Assembly (NCBI GenBank): GCA_937873175.1 | Contig: CALMVT010000003.1 | Coordinates: forward strand, 1 to 38,027 | Direction of reading: 5' to 3' | From: an uncultured Acetobacteraceae bacterium | GTDB taxonomy: Bacteria > Pseudomonadota > Alphaproteobacteria > Acetobacterales > Acetobacteraceae | Length of the DNA stretch: 38,027 bases | In this document: positions 26,206 to 33,813 of the stretch, one piece after another | Layout of the letters: each line of letters starts with the position of its first letter | How positions within the stretch are numbered: the stretch's first letter is position 1 | The notes under the pieces: generated by a model | Told to the model about the DNA's origin: nothing | Databases searched by the model: none | Seen by the model: only the letters and a program-made list of their open reading frames with translations | Made by a program: the position numbers and the translations under genes

Positions 26206-26914
26206 GGCGCGGCGTCTCCAGAGTTCGACCATTCAGACTATGAGGCTGCTCGGCTCGGGTGCAATGGCTCTGGCATGCTTGTGCGGCGCGGCGCGGGCGC
26301 AGGCGCCGGCCGACGACCTCCGCCCGCTCAGCCCGGCGCAGGTCGCGCTGTTCGAGACGCCGCATTTGCGCAACGTGGACCGCACTGAGACGCTCGACTA
26401 CGGCTTCACCCGCGAAGGCCCGGGCGGGTTCACCGACAAAGTCGCGTTGCACGTCCGCCAGGTGAACCCGGACGGCACCAAGTCGCTCGCGTTCGACTAC
26501 CTGACCGGCGAGCGCCGGGTGCGGTTCCCGGAGCTCGACAACTTCCGCGGCAACCCGCTGCTGATGCTCACGCTGGAGCGCGACGTGAACGAGATGAAAG
26601 AGGCTGTGGGCCTGTCCACCTCCTACTTCCGCAACAAAATACGCGAGGCGTTCGTCACGGGGGCGACGATCGCGGATGGCAGCTTCGACCTCGGTGGCGC
26701 CGCCGTGCCGGCGCGGGTGATCACCGTCCAGCCCTTCACCGGCGACGCGCGGCTGGAACGCATCCCGTCCTTGCAGGCGAAACGCTACACCTTCGTGCTG
26801 GCGGACGCGGTGCCGGGCACGCTGGCGGAAATACGCATCGATACCCCGGCGGACGCCAAGATGGACACCCCCGCCTTCCGGCAACGCACGGTGTTCACGG
26901 GGGTCGAGCCATGA
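26204..26914 (+). CDS. Exported protein of unknown function
   Basis: A 236-residue protein. ATG 26204 has AAGGA upstream at 26188-26192; an internal ATG at 26240 gives a tidier signal peptide (MRLLGSGAMALACLCGAARA) but has no ribosome site. The mature part is rich in beta strands, with ETPHLRNVDRTETLDYGFTR, FTDKVALHVRQV and a C-terminal YTFVLADAVPGTLAEIRID. There is no Cys, membrane segment or known catalytic motif in the mature protein. It is coupled to the next gene (ATGA) and flanked by xoxF-side and PQQ-relay genes, so it is probably a periplasmic partner of that system. I do not recognise a characterised family. Confidence 0.8.
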   Translation: MARRLQSSTIQTMRLLGSGAMALACLCGAARAQAPADDLRPLSPAQVALFETPHLRNVDRTETLDYGFTREGPGGFTDKVALHVRQVNPDGTKSLAFDYLTGERRVRFPELDNFRGNPLLMLTLERDVNEMKEAVGLSTSYFRNKIREAFVTGATIADGSFDLGGAAVPARVITVQPFTGDARLERIPSLQAKRYTFVLADAVPGTLAEIRIDTPADAKMDTPAFRQRTVFTGVEP

Positions 26915-27264
26915 TCCGCGCGGGCCTGCTTGCCGCCGCCGGCGTTTTGGCGGCAACCGCCGCGTATGCCCAAGCCCGGCACCCCGCGCACGACTACCCG
27001 ACCGCCACCCGCGCCGACTACGTGATCGGCTGCCTGGCCAGCAACGGCTTCAAGCGGGAGTTCCTGGAACGCTGCGCCTGCGGCATTGACACCATCGCCG
27101 ACCTGATGCCATTCGAGGACTACCAGGAAGCCGAGACGATCCTCAGCATGCAGCGCGGCGGCCTCGGCGACCGCGGCGCCATGTTCCGCGACACCCCGGT
27201 CGCCAAGGAGCGCACCGAGCAGCTCAACCGCGCCCAGGCGGAAGTGGCGCTGCAGTGCAAATAG
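26911..27264 (+). CDS. Small exported cysteine protein, function unknown
   Basis: A 117-residue protein with signal peptide MIRAGLLAAAGVLAATAAYA. The mature part contains YPTATRADYVIGCLASNGF, LERCACGIDTIADLMPFEDY and a final AEVALQCK. The four Cys (C-x17-C-A-C and a C-terminal one) suggest two disulfides in the periplasm. It overlaps the preceding gene by ATGA, so the two are made together. No haem motif (CxxCH) is present, so it is not a cytochrome. The family resembles small helical proteins that recur near quinoprotein genes, but the function is unknown. Confidence 0.82.
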   Translation: MIRAGLLAAAGVLAATAAYAQARHPAHDYPTATRADYVIGCLASNGFKREFLERCACGIDTIADLMPFEDYQEAETILSMQRGGLGDRGAMFRDTPVAKERTEQLNRAQAEVALQCK

Positions 27265-27272
27265 GCCAAAAC

Positions 27273-27298
27273 GGGGCGGCGGCCGTCAGCTCCGCCCC
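27273..27298. terminator. Weak hairpin between convergent genes
   Basis: GGGGCGG (27273-27279) pairs with CCGCCCC (27292-27298) across a 12-base loop between the stops at 27264 and 27286. No U-run follows on either strand, so it is only a possible terminator. Confidence 0.3.
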
Positions 27299-28104
27299 AC
27301 GTCCAACGCGAAATCCCGGTGGAACTTCGCCTGGCTGCTGTCCAACACGTCCACCCGCATCGGCCCGGCTCCCTGCGGCACGAAGCCGAAGGTGAACACC
27401 GGGTCCTCGCTCAAGGAGATGTCGGCGCCCAGGCTGAACACCAGCTCGTCGCCGTAGCGCACCGTGATGTCCTGGATGTAGCGCGGCGGCACGAACAGGT
27501 GGGACACCTGGTCCACCTGCATGCCGTTGTTGTTGGGATGGCTAATCAAGAGGTGCGCCGTCGCCGCCTCCCCCTCGCGCAACGGCGCTTCCCCGTCCAG
27601 GCGCAGGCGCATCTGGCCGAGCCGTGACATGGCGAGTTGCGGGTCCTTGGTCGAGGGCGCGGAGCAACCGCCCGCCGCCTTCACGTAGCGTTCCGCCGCG
27701 TAAAGGTGGCCGCCCTCGGTTTCGGCGATCGCATGCAGCAGGGTATATTGGTCTACGCGCACCCGGGTCTTGAGGCTGCGCAGGTCGGCGGCAGGGCCGA
27801 ACCTGAAGGTGCCGGCGAGCGGCGACGGGTTGCCGTCCACCACCACCCAGACCGCTTTCACCTTGCCCGGCCCGGCGCCTCCGCCCGCCGACAGGCTGAC
27901 GGTGATCGGCACCAGGGCCGCATCTTGGGCGCGGGCCGGCGCTTCGAGCGTGATGATCCCCGCGCCGTCCGCGACCTCCCGCTCCCCGAATACCGCATGC
28001 TTCAGGTCGGCCCAGCGGGCGGCGCGGGCGTCCGGGTCTTCCTCCGCCCAGGCTGGCGCCGCCGTGCAGAGTGCCAAGCCCAGTACCGCCGCAATCGCCC
28101 TCAT
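27286..28104 (-). CDS. Quinoprotein dehydrogenase-associated SoxYZ-like carrier protein
   Basis: A 272-residue exported protein fusing a SoxY-like and a SoxZ-like domain. Signal peptide to residue 20 (AWA). The SoxY-like part (about 30-150) ends in KAAGGCSAP with Cys147, the counterpart of the sulfur-carrying Cys of SoxY, although it is internal here. The SoxZ-like part (about 160-272) has HPNNNGMQVDQVSHLFVPPRY and a final VLDSSQAKFHRDF. The family is known only from PQQ dehydrogenase neighbourhoods. Together with the metallohydrolase upstream it forms a putative quinoprotein relay whose chemistry is unproven. The gene lies 40 bases after the metallohydrolase stop. Confidence 0.9.
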   Translation of the reverse strand: MRAIAAVLGLALCTAAPAWAEEDPDARAARWADLKHAVFGEREVADGAGIITLEAPARAQDAALVPITVSLSAGGGAGPGKVKAVWVVVDGNPSPLAGTFRFGPAADLRSLKTRVRVDQYTLLHAIAETEGGHLYAAERYVKAAGGCSAPSTKDPQLAMSRLGQMRLRLDGEAPLREGEAATAHLLISHPNNNGMQVDQVSHLFVPPRYIQDITVRYGDELVFSLGADISLSEDPVFTFGFVPQGAGPMRVDVLDSSQAKFHRDFALDVGRS

Positions 28105-28144
28105 CCGTCCCGCACTCCCCTGCCGTGGCCCGCTTCGTGCCGGC

Positions 28145-29077
28145 CTATTCCCATTCCAGCTCTTTGAACGCGCTCGTCACGTTGCGGCCGTTGTAGTCGT
28201 CGAACAAGGCCCAGTTTGCCCGCTCCGCCTGGCCCGCGGTCGCCACGGCCTTTTCGATGTCGCCGCCATGGGAAATGATGGCGCGGATGTCGCGGACAAG
28301 CCCGCCCAAGTACCGCTCCTGGGGCGCGACGGCGCCGGGCCAGGACACGACGGTCGGCCCATGGCCCGGCACCGCCCGCGTCGCCGGCACGTCCCGCAGC
28401 GCCTTGGTTTCCCGAAGCCAGCCCAGGATGCTGCCGTCCAGCGCGGGCACGCGGTCCACGAACAGCAGGTCGCCCAGCCACAACGTGCCCGTTTGCTCGT
28501 CCAGAATGGACAGATCGTTGTCGGTGTGCGCCGTCGAGTGCGCCCGGAGCTGCAGGCGACGCCCGCCGAGGTCGATGGAAGCCGTGTCGCTGACCAGCAG
28601 ATCCGGCTTGGCGTAGTCGCCGGCCTCCTCGATGCCGAGCGCGTCGGCCAGGACGTTGCGGTAGAACTCCCCGCGCTGCACCAGCATGGCCGCCATCCGG
28701 GCGTGCGCCACGAACACCGGGCGGTCATCCGCGAAGGCGACGGCGCCGAACACATGGTCGGGGTGCAGATGAGTCATCACGACGTAGCGGATCGGCAGAT
28801 CCGTCTGCTCGCGGATGCTGGCGCGCAGCCGCTCCCCATCCGCCCGGCTGCCCCCGGGGTCGAGCACGGCGACCGCCTCTTTGCCTATAACAAAGCCGAT
28901 ATTGGCAATGCCGTCCTGGTTCTCGGGCGCCGCCTCCTCATGCACGCCTTGGCGGACGTGGAGGCCGGGCGCAACCTCGGCCATGGCAAAGGGCTGGGCC
29001 GGGACGGGGGCGGACAGGGCGCGGTCGGGGCGCAGTGCGGCGATGGCGGCCACCAGCAGCGCCTCCCGCCGCCTCAC
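28145..29077 (-). CDS. Quinoprotein relay zinc metallohydrolase (SoxH-like, metallo-beta-lactamase fold)
   Basis: A 310-residue exported enzyme. With GTG 29077, which overlaps the pqqE stop (GTGA), the protein begins MRRREALLVAAIAALRPDRA, a plausible signal peptide. The metallo-beta-lactamase motif THLHPDH (102-108), the later His in STAHTDND, GDLLFVD and GHG complete a two-zinc site. It is related to SoxH proteins and to the family found with PQQ systems. The substrate is unknown; a thioester or persulfide on the SoxYZ-like carrier is a reasonable guess. It is translated from the pqq transcript. Confidence 0.9.
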   Translation of the reverse strand: MRRREALLVAAIAALRPDRALSAPVPAQPFAMAEVAPGLHVRQGVHEEAAPENQDGIANIGFVIGKEAVAVLDPGGSRADGERLRASIREQTDLPIRYVVMTHLHPDHVFGAVAFADDRPVFVAHARMAAMLVQRGEFYRNVLADALGIEEAGDYAKPDLLVSDTASIDLGGRRLQLRAHSTAHTDNDLSILDEQTGTLWLGDLLFVDRVPALDGSILGWLRETKALRDVPATRAVPGHGPTVVSWPGAVAPQERYLGGLVRDIRAIISHGGDIEKAVATAGQAERANWALFDDYNGRNVTSAFKELEWE

Positions 29078-30219
29078 CGCACGAGGGCCGCGGTGCGGAT
29101 GCGCCGGTAAACCAGGGCGGGCGCCGGCCCCTCCGCCACGGCGTCGGCATCGGCCACGGCGTCCGCCATCATGAAATGGTGGGGCGACAAGGCGCAGGCC
29201 GGGTCGGTGGCGCCCGCGTCGCCGGTCATGGCCAGCGCCTGGCAGCGGCAACCGCCCCAATCAACCTCGCGCTGGTCGCAAGACCGGCATGGCTCCGGCA
29301 TCCAAGACGTGCCGCGATACCGGTTGAAGCCGGGGTCGTCCTGCCAGATCGCGCCGAGCGACGCCGTGCGCACCGACGGCCATTGGAAGCCCGGGAGCGT
29401 TTCCGCCGCGTGGCACGGCAAGGCCAGCCCGGCCGGCGTGATGTTGATGATCCGCCGCGCCCAGCCGCCCATGCATGCCTTTGGCCGCGCCGCGTAGTAG
29501 TCCGGCACCACGTAGTCGATGGTGATGCGCCCACGCAGCCGCTCGCGGGCTTCCGCCACGGCCTCGTTCGCCCGCTCCAACTGCGCGCGACTCGGCATCA
29601 GGGCGGCGCGGTTGACCAAAGCCCAGCCGTAGTACTGCACGTGCGCGATCTCGATGCGGCTCGCCCCGATCTCCTCGCCGAGCGCCAGCATCTCCGGCAG
29701 GCGCTCCAGGTTCTGCCGGTGCACCACGAAGTTGGCGGTGAGCGGCAGCCCGGCGTCGCGGATTTGCCGCGACACCTCCAGCTTGCGGGCATGGCCGCGG
29801 CGGTAGCCGCCGATGCGATCCGCCTGTGTCGCGTCGGCGTCCTGGAAGCTGAGCTGCACGTGGTCCAGCCCGGCATCGGCCAACGCCGCGAGCGCGGCCG
29901 GGTCCAGCGTCACGCCGGAGGTGATCAGGTTGCTGTAAAGCCCGCCCGCCGCGGCCCGGCGCACCAGCTCAAGCAGGTCCTTGCGCGCCGTCGGCTCGCC
30001 GCCGGAGAAATGCACCTGCAGGACGCCGAGCGCCGCCGCCTCGTCCAGCACGCGCAGCCAGGCCGCGGTGTCGAGCTCGCTCGCGGCCCGCTCCATCTCC
30101 AACGGGTTCGCGCAGTACGGGCATTGCAGGGGGCAGCGGTGCGTCAGCTCGGCCAGCAGCGCCAGCGGCGGCTCGATGGCCGGAACCGGGGCCGGCGGGA
30201 CTGGCGACAATGCGTTCAT
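29074..30219 (-). CDS. pqqE: PqqE, radical SAM enzyme of PQQ synthesis
   Basis: A 381-residue cytoplasmic enzyme (PqqA peptide cyclase, EC 1.21.98.4) that forms the Glu-Tyr carbon-carbon bond in PqqA. The radical SAM cluster is C29-x3-C33-x2-C36 (RCPLQCPYC). The GGEPTARKDL S-adenosylmethionine-binding stretch follows. The C-terminal SPASM region has the auxiliary-cluster cysteines in CMGGWARR, LPCHAAETLPG, PCRSCDQR and WGGCRCQA. The length is as expected. ATG 30219 overlaps the pqqD stop (ATGA). The downstream metallohydrolase start overlaps its stop. Confidence 0.97.
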   Translation of the reverse strand: MNALSPVPPAPVPAIEPPLALLAELTHRCPLQCPYCANPLEMERAASELDTAAWLRVLDEAAALGVLQVHFSGGEPTARKDLLELVRRAAAGGLYSNLITSGVTLDPAALAALADAGLDHVQLSFQDADATQADRIGGYRRGHARKLEVSRQIRDAGLPLTANFVVHRQNLERLPEMLALGEEIGASRIEIAHVQYYGWALVNRAALMPSRAQLERANEAVAEARERLRGRITIDYVVPDYYAARPKACMGGWARRIINITPAGLALPCHAAETLPGFQWPSVRTASLGAIWQDDPGFNRYRGTSWMPEPCRSCDQREVDWGGCRCQALAMTGDAGATDPACALSPHHFMMADAVADADAVAEGPAPALVYRRIRTAALVR

Positions 30220-30491
30220 AGCCGGATCGCTCCTTTGATCACCAAATCCTGCAGCATGGCCACCACGTCCGCCGCGATGGTGTCGCGCGGCGCGTTAAAC
30301 TTCGCGGCCAGGGCATCGACGATGTCCGGCACAGTTCGGGCGCCGTCAACAAGCTTCAATACTTCGACGGCCGGCTCGTCCAACAAAAACAGCCGTTCCG
30401 GCGCCAGCACCACCCAAGCCTTGCGCACCGGGTCGTGCCGCATCCGGAAACCGCGGTTGAAGGCGGGCACCGCCGCCCCTTCCCCCGTCAT
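30216..30491 (-). CDS. pqqD: PqqD, PqqA-binding chaperone
   Basis: A 91-residue winged-helix RRE (RiPP recognition element) protein that presents the PqqA peptide to PqqE. FNRGFRMRHDPVRKAWVVL at 11-29, then LAPERLFLLDEPAVEVLKLVDG, given here as ERLFLLDEPAVEVLK, and DLVIKGAIRL at the end are diagnostic. ATG 30491 overlaps the pqqC stop by ATGA, and its own stop overlaps pqqE. In some species pqqD is fused to pqqC; here the two are separate but coupled. Confidence 0.95.
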   Translation of the reverse strand: MTGEGAAVPAFNRGFRMRHDPVRKAWVVLAPERLFLLDEPAVEVLKLVDGARTVPDIVDALAAKFNAPRDTIAADVVAMLQDLVIKGAIRL

Positions 30492-31222
30492 GCGGTGGGC
30501 ACGAAGGCGCCTGGTGGCACGCGCCCTGGCTCGACGTAAGCGTAGTGCAGCGCATCGAGCTGGGACCACAACACATTGCACTTGAAGCGCAGCGCGGCCA
30601 GCACCTGCTCCTGCTGCGCCCGGGTGCGGGCGTGCTCGTCCACGTACGCCAAGGCGAAGTTCACGTCCTTCGGCGCCTGGGTCAGGCGCGGGGTGAAGTA
30701 GGCCAGGGTTTCCTTGGTGATGAAATCGTAGTTGGCGAGCATCCCCGACACGCGCTCGGCGATGATGGTGGGCGAGAACATCTCCGTCAGCGAGGACGCG
30801 ACGGCTTCCAGCACGCTGCGGTCCCGCACGAAGGCTACGTAGGCATCCACAGCGAAGCGCGTGCCGGGCAGGATGCCCTCCGTCGTCTCGACATGGGCGG
30901 GATCGAGGCCAACGCCCTCCGCCAGCTTGAGCCAGCGCGCCACGCCACCCAAGCCCGGCCCGGTGCCGTCATGGTCCTCCAGCCGGCTGCGCCACGCGCG
31001 GCGCAGCTCGGCGGTGGGCAGCCGAGCCAGCAACGTCGCGTCCTTCGCCGGGATGCGGCTTTGGTAGTAGTAGCGGTTGAGCGCCCAAGCCTGCACCTGG
31101 GCACGCGTCAGCCGTCCGTCATGCAGCATGCGGTGGAACGGGTGGTGGATGTGATACCGCTCGTCGCCGATGGCATGAAGCGCGGCGCGCAGGTCGGACG
31201 GGGACAGGAGGCGGTCGCTCAA
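30488..31222 (-). CDS. pqqC: PqqC, pyrroloquinoline-quinone synthase
   Basis: A 244-residue cofactor-free oxidase (EC 1.3.3.11) that catalyses the last ring closure and eight-electron oxidation to PQQ. RYYYQSRIPAKDATLLAR at 50-67 and His84 in LEDHDGTG match the active site of the Klebsiella enzyme, including its numbering. The helical bundle continues to FKCNVLWSQLDALHYAY near the C-terminus. The start is TTG 31222, overlapping the pqqB stop (TTGA); the next Met codons would lose conserved sequence. Overlaps on both sides give equimolar coupling. Confidence 0.96.
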   Translation of the reverse strand: MSDRLLSPSDLRAALHAIGDERYHIHHPFHRMLHDGRLTRAQVQAWALNRYYYQSRIPAKDATLLARLPTAELRRAWRSRLEDHDGTGPGLGGVARWLKLAEGVGLDPAHVETTEGILPGTRFAVDAYVAFVRDRSVLEAVASSLTEMFSPTIIAERVSGMLANYDFITKETLAYFTPRLTQAPKDVNFALAYVDEHARTRAQQEQVLAALRFKCNVLWSQLDALHYAYVEPGRVPPGAFVPTA

Positions 31223-32157
31223 AGGGTCAGCTCCATTCCATCATAGGCCACGTCCCAGCCAGCCGCGGCCACCTGTGCCCGTTCCGGCGAGTCCGACAAC
31301 AGGATCGGGTTCGAGTTGTTGATGTGCAGCAGGATGCGCCGCTTCACCTCCAGCCCGGCAAACGCCGCGATCGTCCCGTCCGGCCCGGACACGCTCATGT
31401 GTCCCATGCGCTGCCCGGTTTTTGGACCCAGCCCGGCGCGGATCATTTCGTCGTCCCTCCACAGCGTGCCATCGAAGAACACAGCCTCGGCGTGGCGGAG
31501 GCGCTCGGCCAAGCCTGGCACCATGGCGGCGCAGCTTGGCACAAAGAACAACGTCGTCCGCCCGTCTGACACCGCAGCGCCGACCGTCTGGTCGGTTTCC
31601 TCCAAAGCCGGAGCCGCACCGGGCTGCTCCAGATAGAGCGGCACCTTGCCGGGCACGGCGAACAACGTGACGGCCAACCCGGTCGCCTCGCCATCCGGCA
31701 ACGTCACGGAGGTGGGCGTGTCAAGCGCCACGGGCTGCCGCGCGACGATGCCGCGAGCCAGCACCTCGAAAATGGGATTATTGTCCAGGACCTGATGCAC
31801 CCGGGGCGTGGCCAGGATGCTGAACGCTTGGCGCTCACGCAACGTGAGTAGGCCCGCGATGGCATCCACGTCGCCCCCGGTCAGCACAACCGCGGCAATG
31901 GGCGAAGATCGCAACCCTTCCTGTGGCTGCAAGGCCGGAGTTTGCTCGATCTGCTGTCGAATGTCGGGGGAAGCGTTCAGCAAGACCCAATGGCGACCGT
32001 CAGCGCTGACGGCTATCGACGCTTGGGTGCTCGGAACCGCTGCCGGGTCGCTCGCCCGGGCGCGACGACAGGACTGGGCGTTCGAATTCCACTGCGGAAA
32101 CGCGCCGCCTGCTGCGGCGCCAAGCACGACTACGCGCATGAAATCGTCAGGCTGCAT
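31219..32157 (-). CDS. pqqB: PqqB, PQQ biosynthesis metallohydrolase-fold protein
   Basis: A 312-residue protein of the metallo-beta-lactamase fold. It begins, after a short extension, with MRVVVLGAAAGGAFPQWN, the PqqB hallmark. WVLLNASPDIRQQI, an altered metal motif TGGDVDAIAGLLTLRE, FFDGTLWRDDEM and MGHMSVSG follow. PqqB acts as a hydroxylase on the tyrosine-derived ring in recent models. ATG 32157 or ATG 32139 could start it; the former has a more plausible upstream sequence. A 66-base gap with a small possible hairpin separates it from pqqA. Confidence 0.95.
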   Translation of the reverse strand: MQPDDFMRVVVLGAAAGGAFPQWNSNAQSCRRARASDPAAVPSTQASIAVSADGRHWVLLNASPDIRQQIEQTPALQPQEGLRSSPIAAVVLTGGDVDAIAGLLTLRERQAFSILATPRVHQVLDNNPIFEVLARGIVARQPVALDTPTSVTLPDGEATGLAVTLFAVPGKVPLYLEQPGAAPALEETDQTVGAAVSDGRTTLFFVPSCAAMVPGLAERLRHAEAVFFDGTLWRDDEMIRAGLGPKTGQRMGHMSVSGPDGTIAAFAGLEVKRRILLHINNSNPILLSDSPERAQVAAAGWDVAYDGMELTL

Positions 32158-32181
32158 GCCCCGGCAAACGCTCCGAGGTCA

Positions 32182-32198
32182 CGGTGCAAAACACACCG
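32182..32198. other. Small hairpin in the pqqA-pqqB spacer
   Basis: CGGTG (32182-32186) and CACCG (32194-32198) can form a 5-bp stem with a 7-base loop. It may attenuate transcription after pqqA, whose peptide is needed in larger amounts than the enzymes. The stem is short, so support is modest. Confidence 0.3.
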
Positions 32199-32223
32199 AC
32201 CCCGGGCGCTGCCAGGTATGCGC

Positions 32224-32307
32224 TTACTTCTTCAGGTCAGCGCAGGCGTAGGAGTTGATTTCCGCGCCGAGAGCGATCTCGACAACCTTCGGGGTCTTCC
32301 AAGCCAT
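32224..32307 (-). CDS. pqqA: PqqA, PQQ precursor peptide
   Basis: A 27-residue peptide beginning MAWKTPKVVEIALG and ending ACADLKK. Glu16 and Tyr20 in the EINSY motif (E-x3-Y) are the residues joined to build PQQ. The start ATG 32307 has GGAGGA six bases upstream. It leads the leftward pqqABCDE operon, and a good sigma-70 promoter lies just upstream. It is too short for routine gene callers. Confidence 0.97.
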   Translation of the reverse strand: MAWKTPKVVEIALGAEINSYACADLKK

Positions 32308-32339
32308 TTTAATCCTCCAGTTTTTGTGTAGCGAGGTGC

Positions 32340-32369
32340 AATCTAGGATTGCGGTCTAAATCTAGTCAA
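32340..32369 (-). promoter_or_regulatory. Probable sigma-70 promoter of pqqA
   Basis: On the minus strand TTGACT (32369-32364) is followed after 18 bases by TAGATT (32345-32340), close to the -35 and -10 consensus. The -10 box lies 32 bases upstream of the pqqA ATG. The AT-rich stretch stands out in a GC-rich region. Confidence 0.65.
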
Positions 32370-32537
32370 GCGCCGGCGCCATGCCATACGCGCGGGCGAC
32401 CGAGCCTTATCACGACCCCGTGAGCTTGCGTAGTGGAAATGCTCTTTGCCGCCCGCCATCATGCCAGAAGCTCGTCACGGCCTCTGCGCCGCGCTCGACT
32501 GGGCAGGGCGCCTCGCGGTCCAACCGGACGCGGCGCC

Positions 32538-32563
32538 GGCACTTTGCCCTTCGGCAAGGCGCC
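32538..32563 (-). terminator. Hairpin downstream of the Pro/Gly-rich protein gene
   Basis: An 11-bp stem with one mismatch and one wobble (arms 32538-32548 and 32553-32563, tetraloop CTTC on the plus strand) lies about 40 bases beyond the leftward gene ending at 32602. No U-run follows. The rest of 32370-32601 shows no credible gene. Confidence 0.4.
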
Positions 32564-32601
32564 GGATCCTGCCCGGTCAGCGCCTCACTTCGGAGCGCAC
32601 G

Positions 32602-32904
32602 TCAGGGACGCTTGCCGCTGCCGGGTCCGGGCGACGGTCCGCCTTCCGATCCCGACTTCGCCACAGTCCCGGGGGCGCCGACGCCGACAGAACCCGGTTG
32701 CACGCCGGTGATGTTGGACTGCCCGCCAGCGGCAGCGGCCGCCGGGTTCTGCTTTTGCGCGGTTGTGCTCGGCACCACGGGTGTCCCCACTGCCGGGCCG
32801 GACGTAATCCCGTTCTGCTGCTGGGCCAGAGCTGGTGCGCCGAAGGCGAGGGAGGCAAGCAGCATGCCTCCCGCGACATACAAGGACCTTGGCTGCGTTG
32901 TCAT
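32602..32904 (-). CDS. Small exported Pro/Gly/Ala-rich protein
   Basis: A 100-residue protein with a convincing signal peptide (hydrophobic core GGMLLASLAFGAPALA, cleavage near residue 27). The mature part is low complexity and likely disordered: Gln/Asn/Thr-rich, then AAAAAGG, then a Gly/Ser/Pro tail ending in GPSPGPGSGKRP. No Cys or catalytic motif is present. ATG 32904 is preceded by GGGAAG. No function can be assigned. Confidence 0.65.
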   Translation of the reverse strand: MTTQPRSLYVAGGMLLASLAFGAPALAQQQNGITSGPAVGTPVVPSTTAQKQNPAAAAAGGQSNITGVQPGSVGVGAPGTVAKSGSEGGPSPGPGSGKRP

Positions 32905-33064
32905 GGGTCTTCCCTATTCCGTTGTTATGGTTTTCTTGCGCATCCCAACAATCCAAGGACGCCTGTCAGCAACGCCCATCGCTGGAGTACGTTGCACGAT
33001 CCCGACCTACGGGAAAGGTCGTGCGGCACCGGACAGTGCGGGTGGGGCGGCCCGCAGCCGGCCG

Positions 33065-33811
33065 TCATGGGCTGGAAGGCTGACGCCCTGAGGCCAGGCG
33101 CGTTGCAGGCGCTCCCATCCCGGGAAGCGCGCTGATCTCCGTCACGAACTTGCGGCGGATAGCCCGGTCGAAATCATCGAAGCTTTCGGCCGGCACCAGG
33201 AAGGCGTTCGGGCCGCCGATCAGGTGGTCCTGATACCAGGCTTCAAGCGTTGCCGCCTCGTTGCCCTCCAAGATGGGCAGGCCGTTCACGGTGACGCCCG
33301 CCCCGGCCAGTTCGTCCCGCACCCGGTCCACGACCTCCGGCGGGTTGCAGTTCTCCTGCCCATCGCCGGATACGTCCACCACGCTGCGCTCGGCCGGGAC
33401 CGGCAATTGGGTCAGCAGCTTGTCGGCGATGTTGCGCAGCGCGGCCGACATGCAGGTGAAGCCGTTGCTCGCCCGGCGCAGGCGGCGGACGCGCGCCGCG
33501 AAGCGCCGGACATCCTCGGCGCTGGTCAGCAGCGTCCACGGCAGCGACAAGGCCGGGCGGTTGGACCATTGCACCAGGGCGATCAGCATGGACTGGTGCG
33601 GCCCCGACAGGATGCTGGCCTGCACCTCCCGCGCTTCCAGCGCGGCGGCGATGCCGTCCATCTGCAGCGTGAAGCGCGCGGCGTCCACCGACTCCGACAC
33701 ATCAACGGCCAGCACCAGCGCCAGATCCACCTGCTCCGTTCTTTGCGCCGCCACCGGCGCAACCGGCGCGGCAAGCAAAGCCAGCAGCCACAGCAAGGCC
33801 CTGCGCGGCAC
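33065..33811 (-). CDS. Exported DUF1194 (VWA-like) protein
   Basis: A 248-residue protein with a signal peptide to about residue 22 (PVAA). The mature part starts VDLALVLAVDVSESVDAARF, with the D-V-S-E-S metal-site (MIDAS) motif of von Willebrand A folds at 37-41. VQWSNRPAL, SNGFTCMSAALRNIA and VDVSGDGQENCNPPE follow, as in DUF1194. Two Cys in the conserved positions probably pair. The start is GTG 33811, 2 bases after the stop of the pentapeptide gene, so the two are cotranscribed. The role is unknown; binding of a protein partner is likely. Confidence 0.9.
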   Translation of the reverse strand: MPRRALLWLLALLAAPVAPVAAQRTEQVDLALVLAVDVSESVDAARFTLQMDGIAAALEAREVQASILSGPHQSMLIALVQWSNRPALSLPWTLLTSAEDVRRFAARVRRLRRASNGFTCMSAALRNIADKLLTQLPVPAERSVVDVSGDGQENCNPPEVVDRVRDELAGAGVTVNGLPILEGNEAATLEAWYQDHLIGGPNAFLVPAESFDDFDRAIRRKFVTEISALPGMGAPATRLASGRQPSSP

Positions 33812-33813
33812 GG

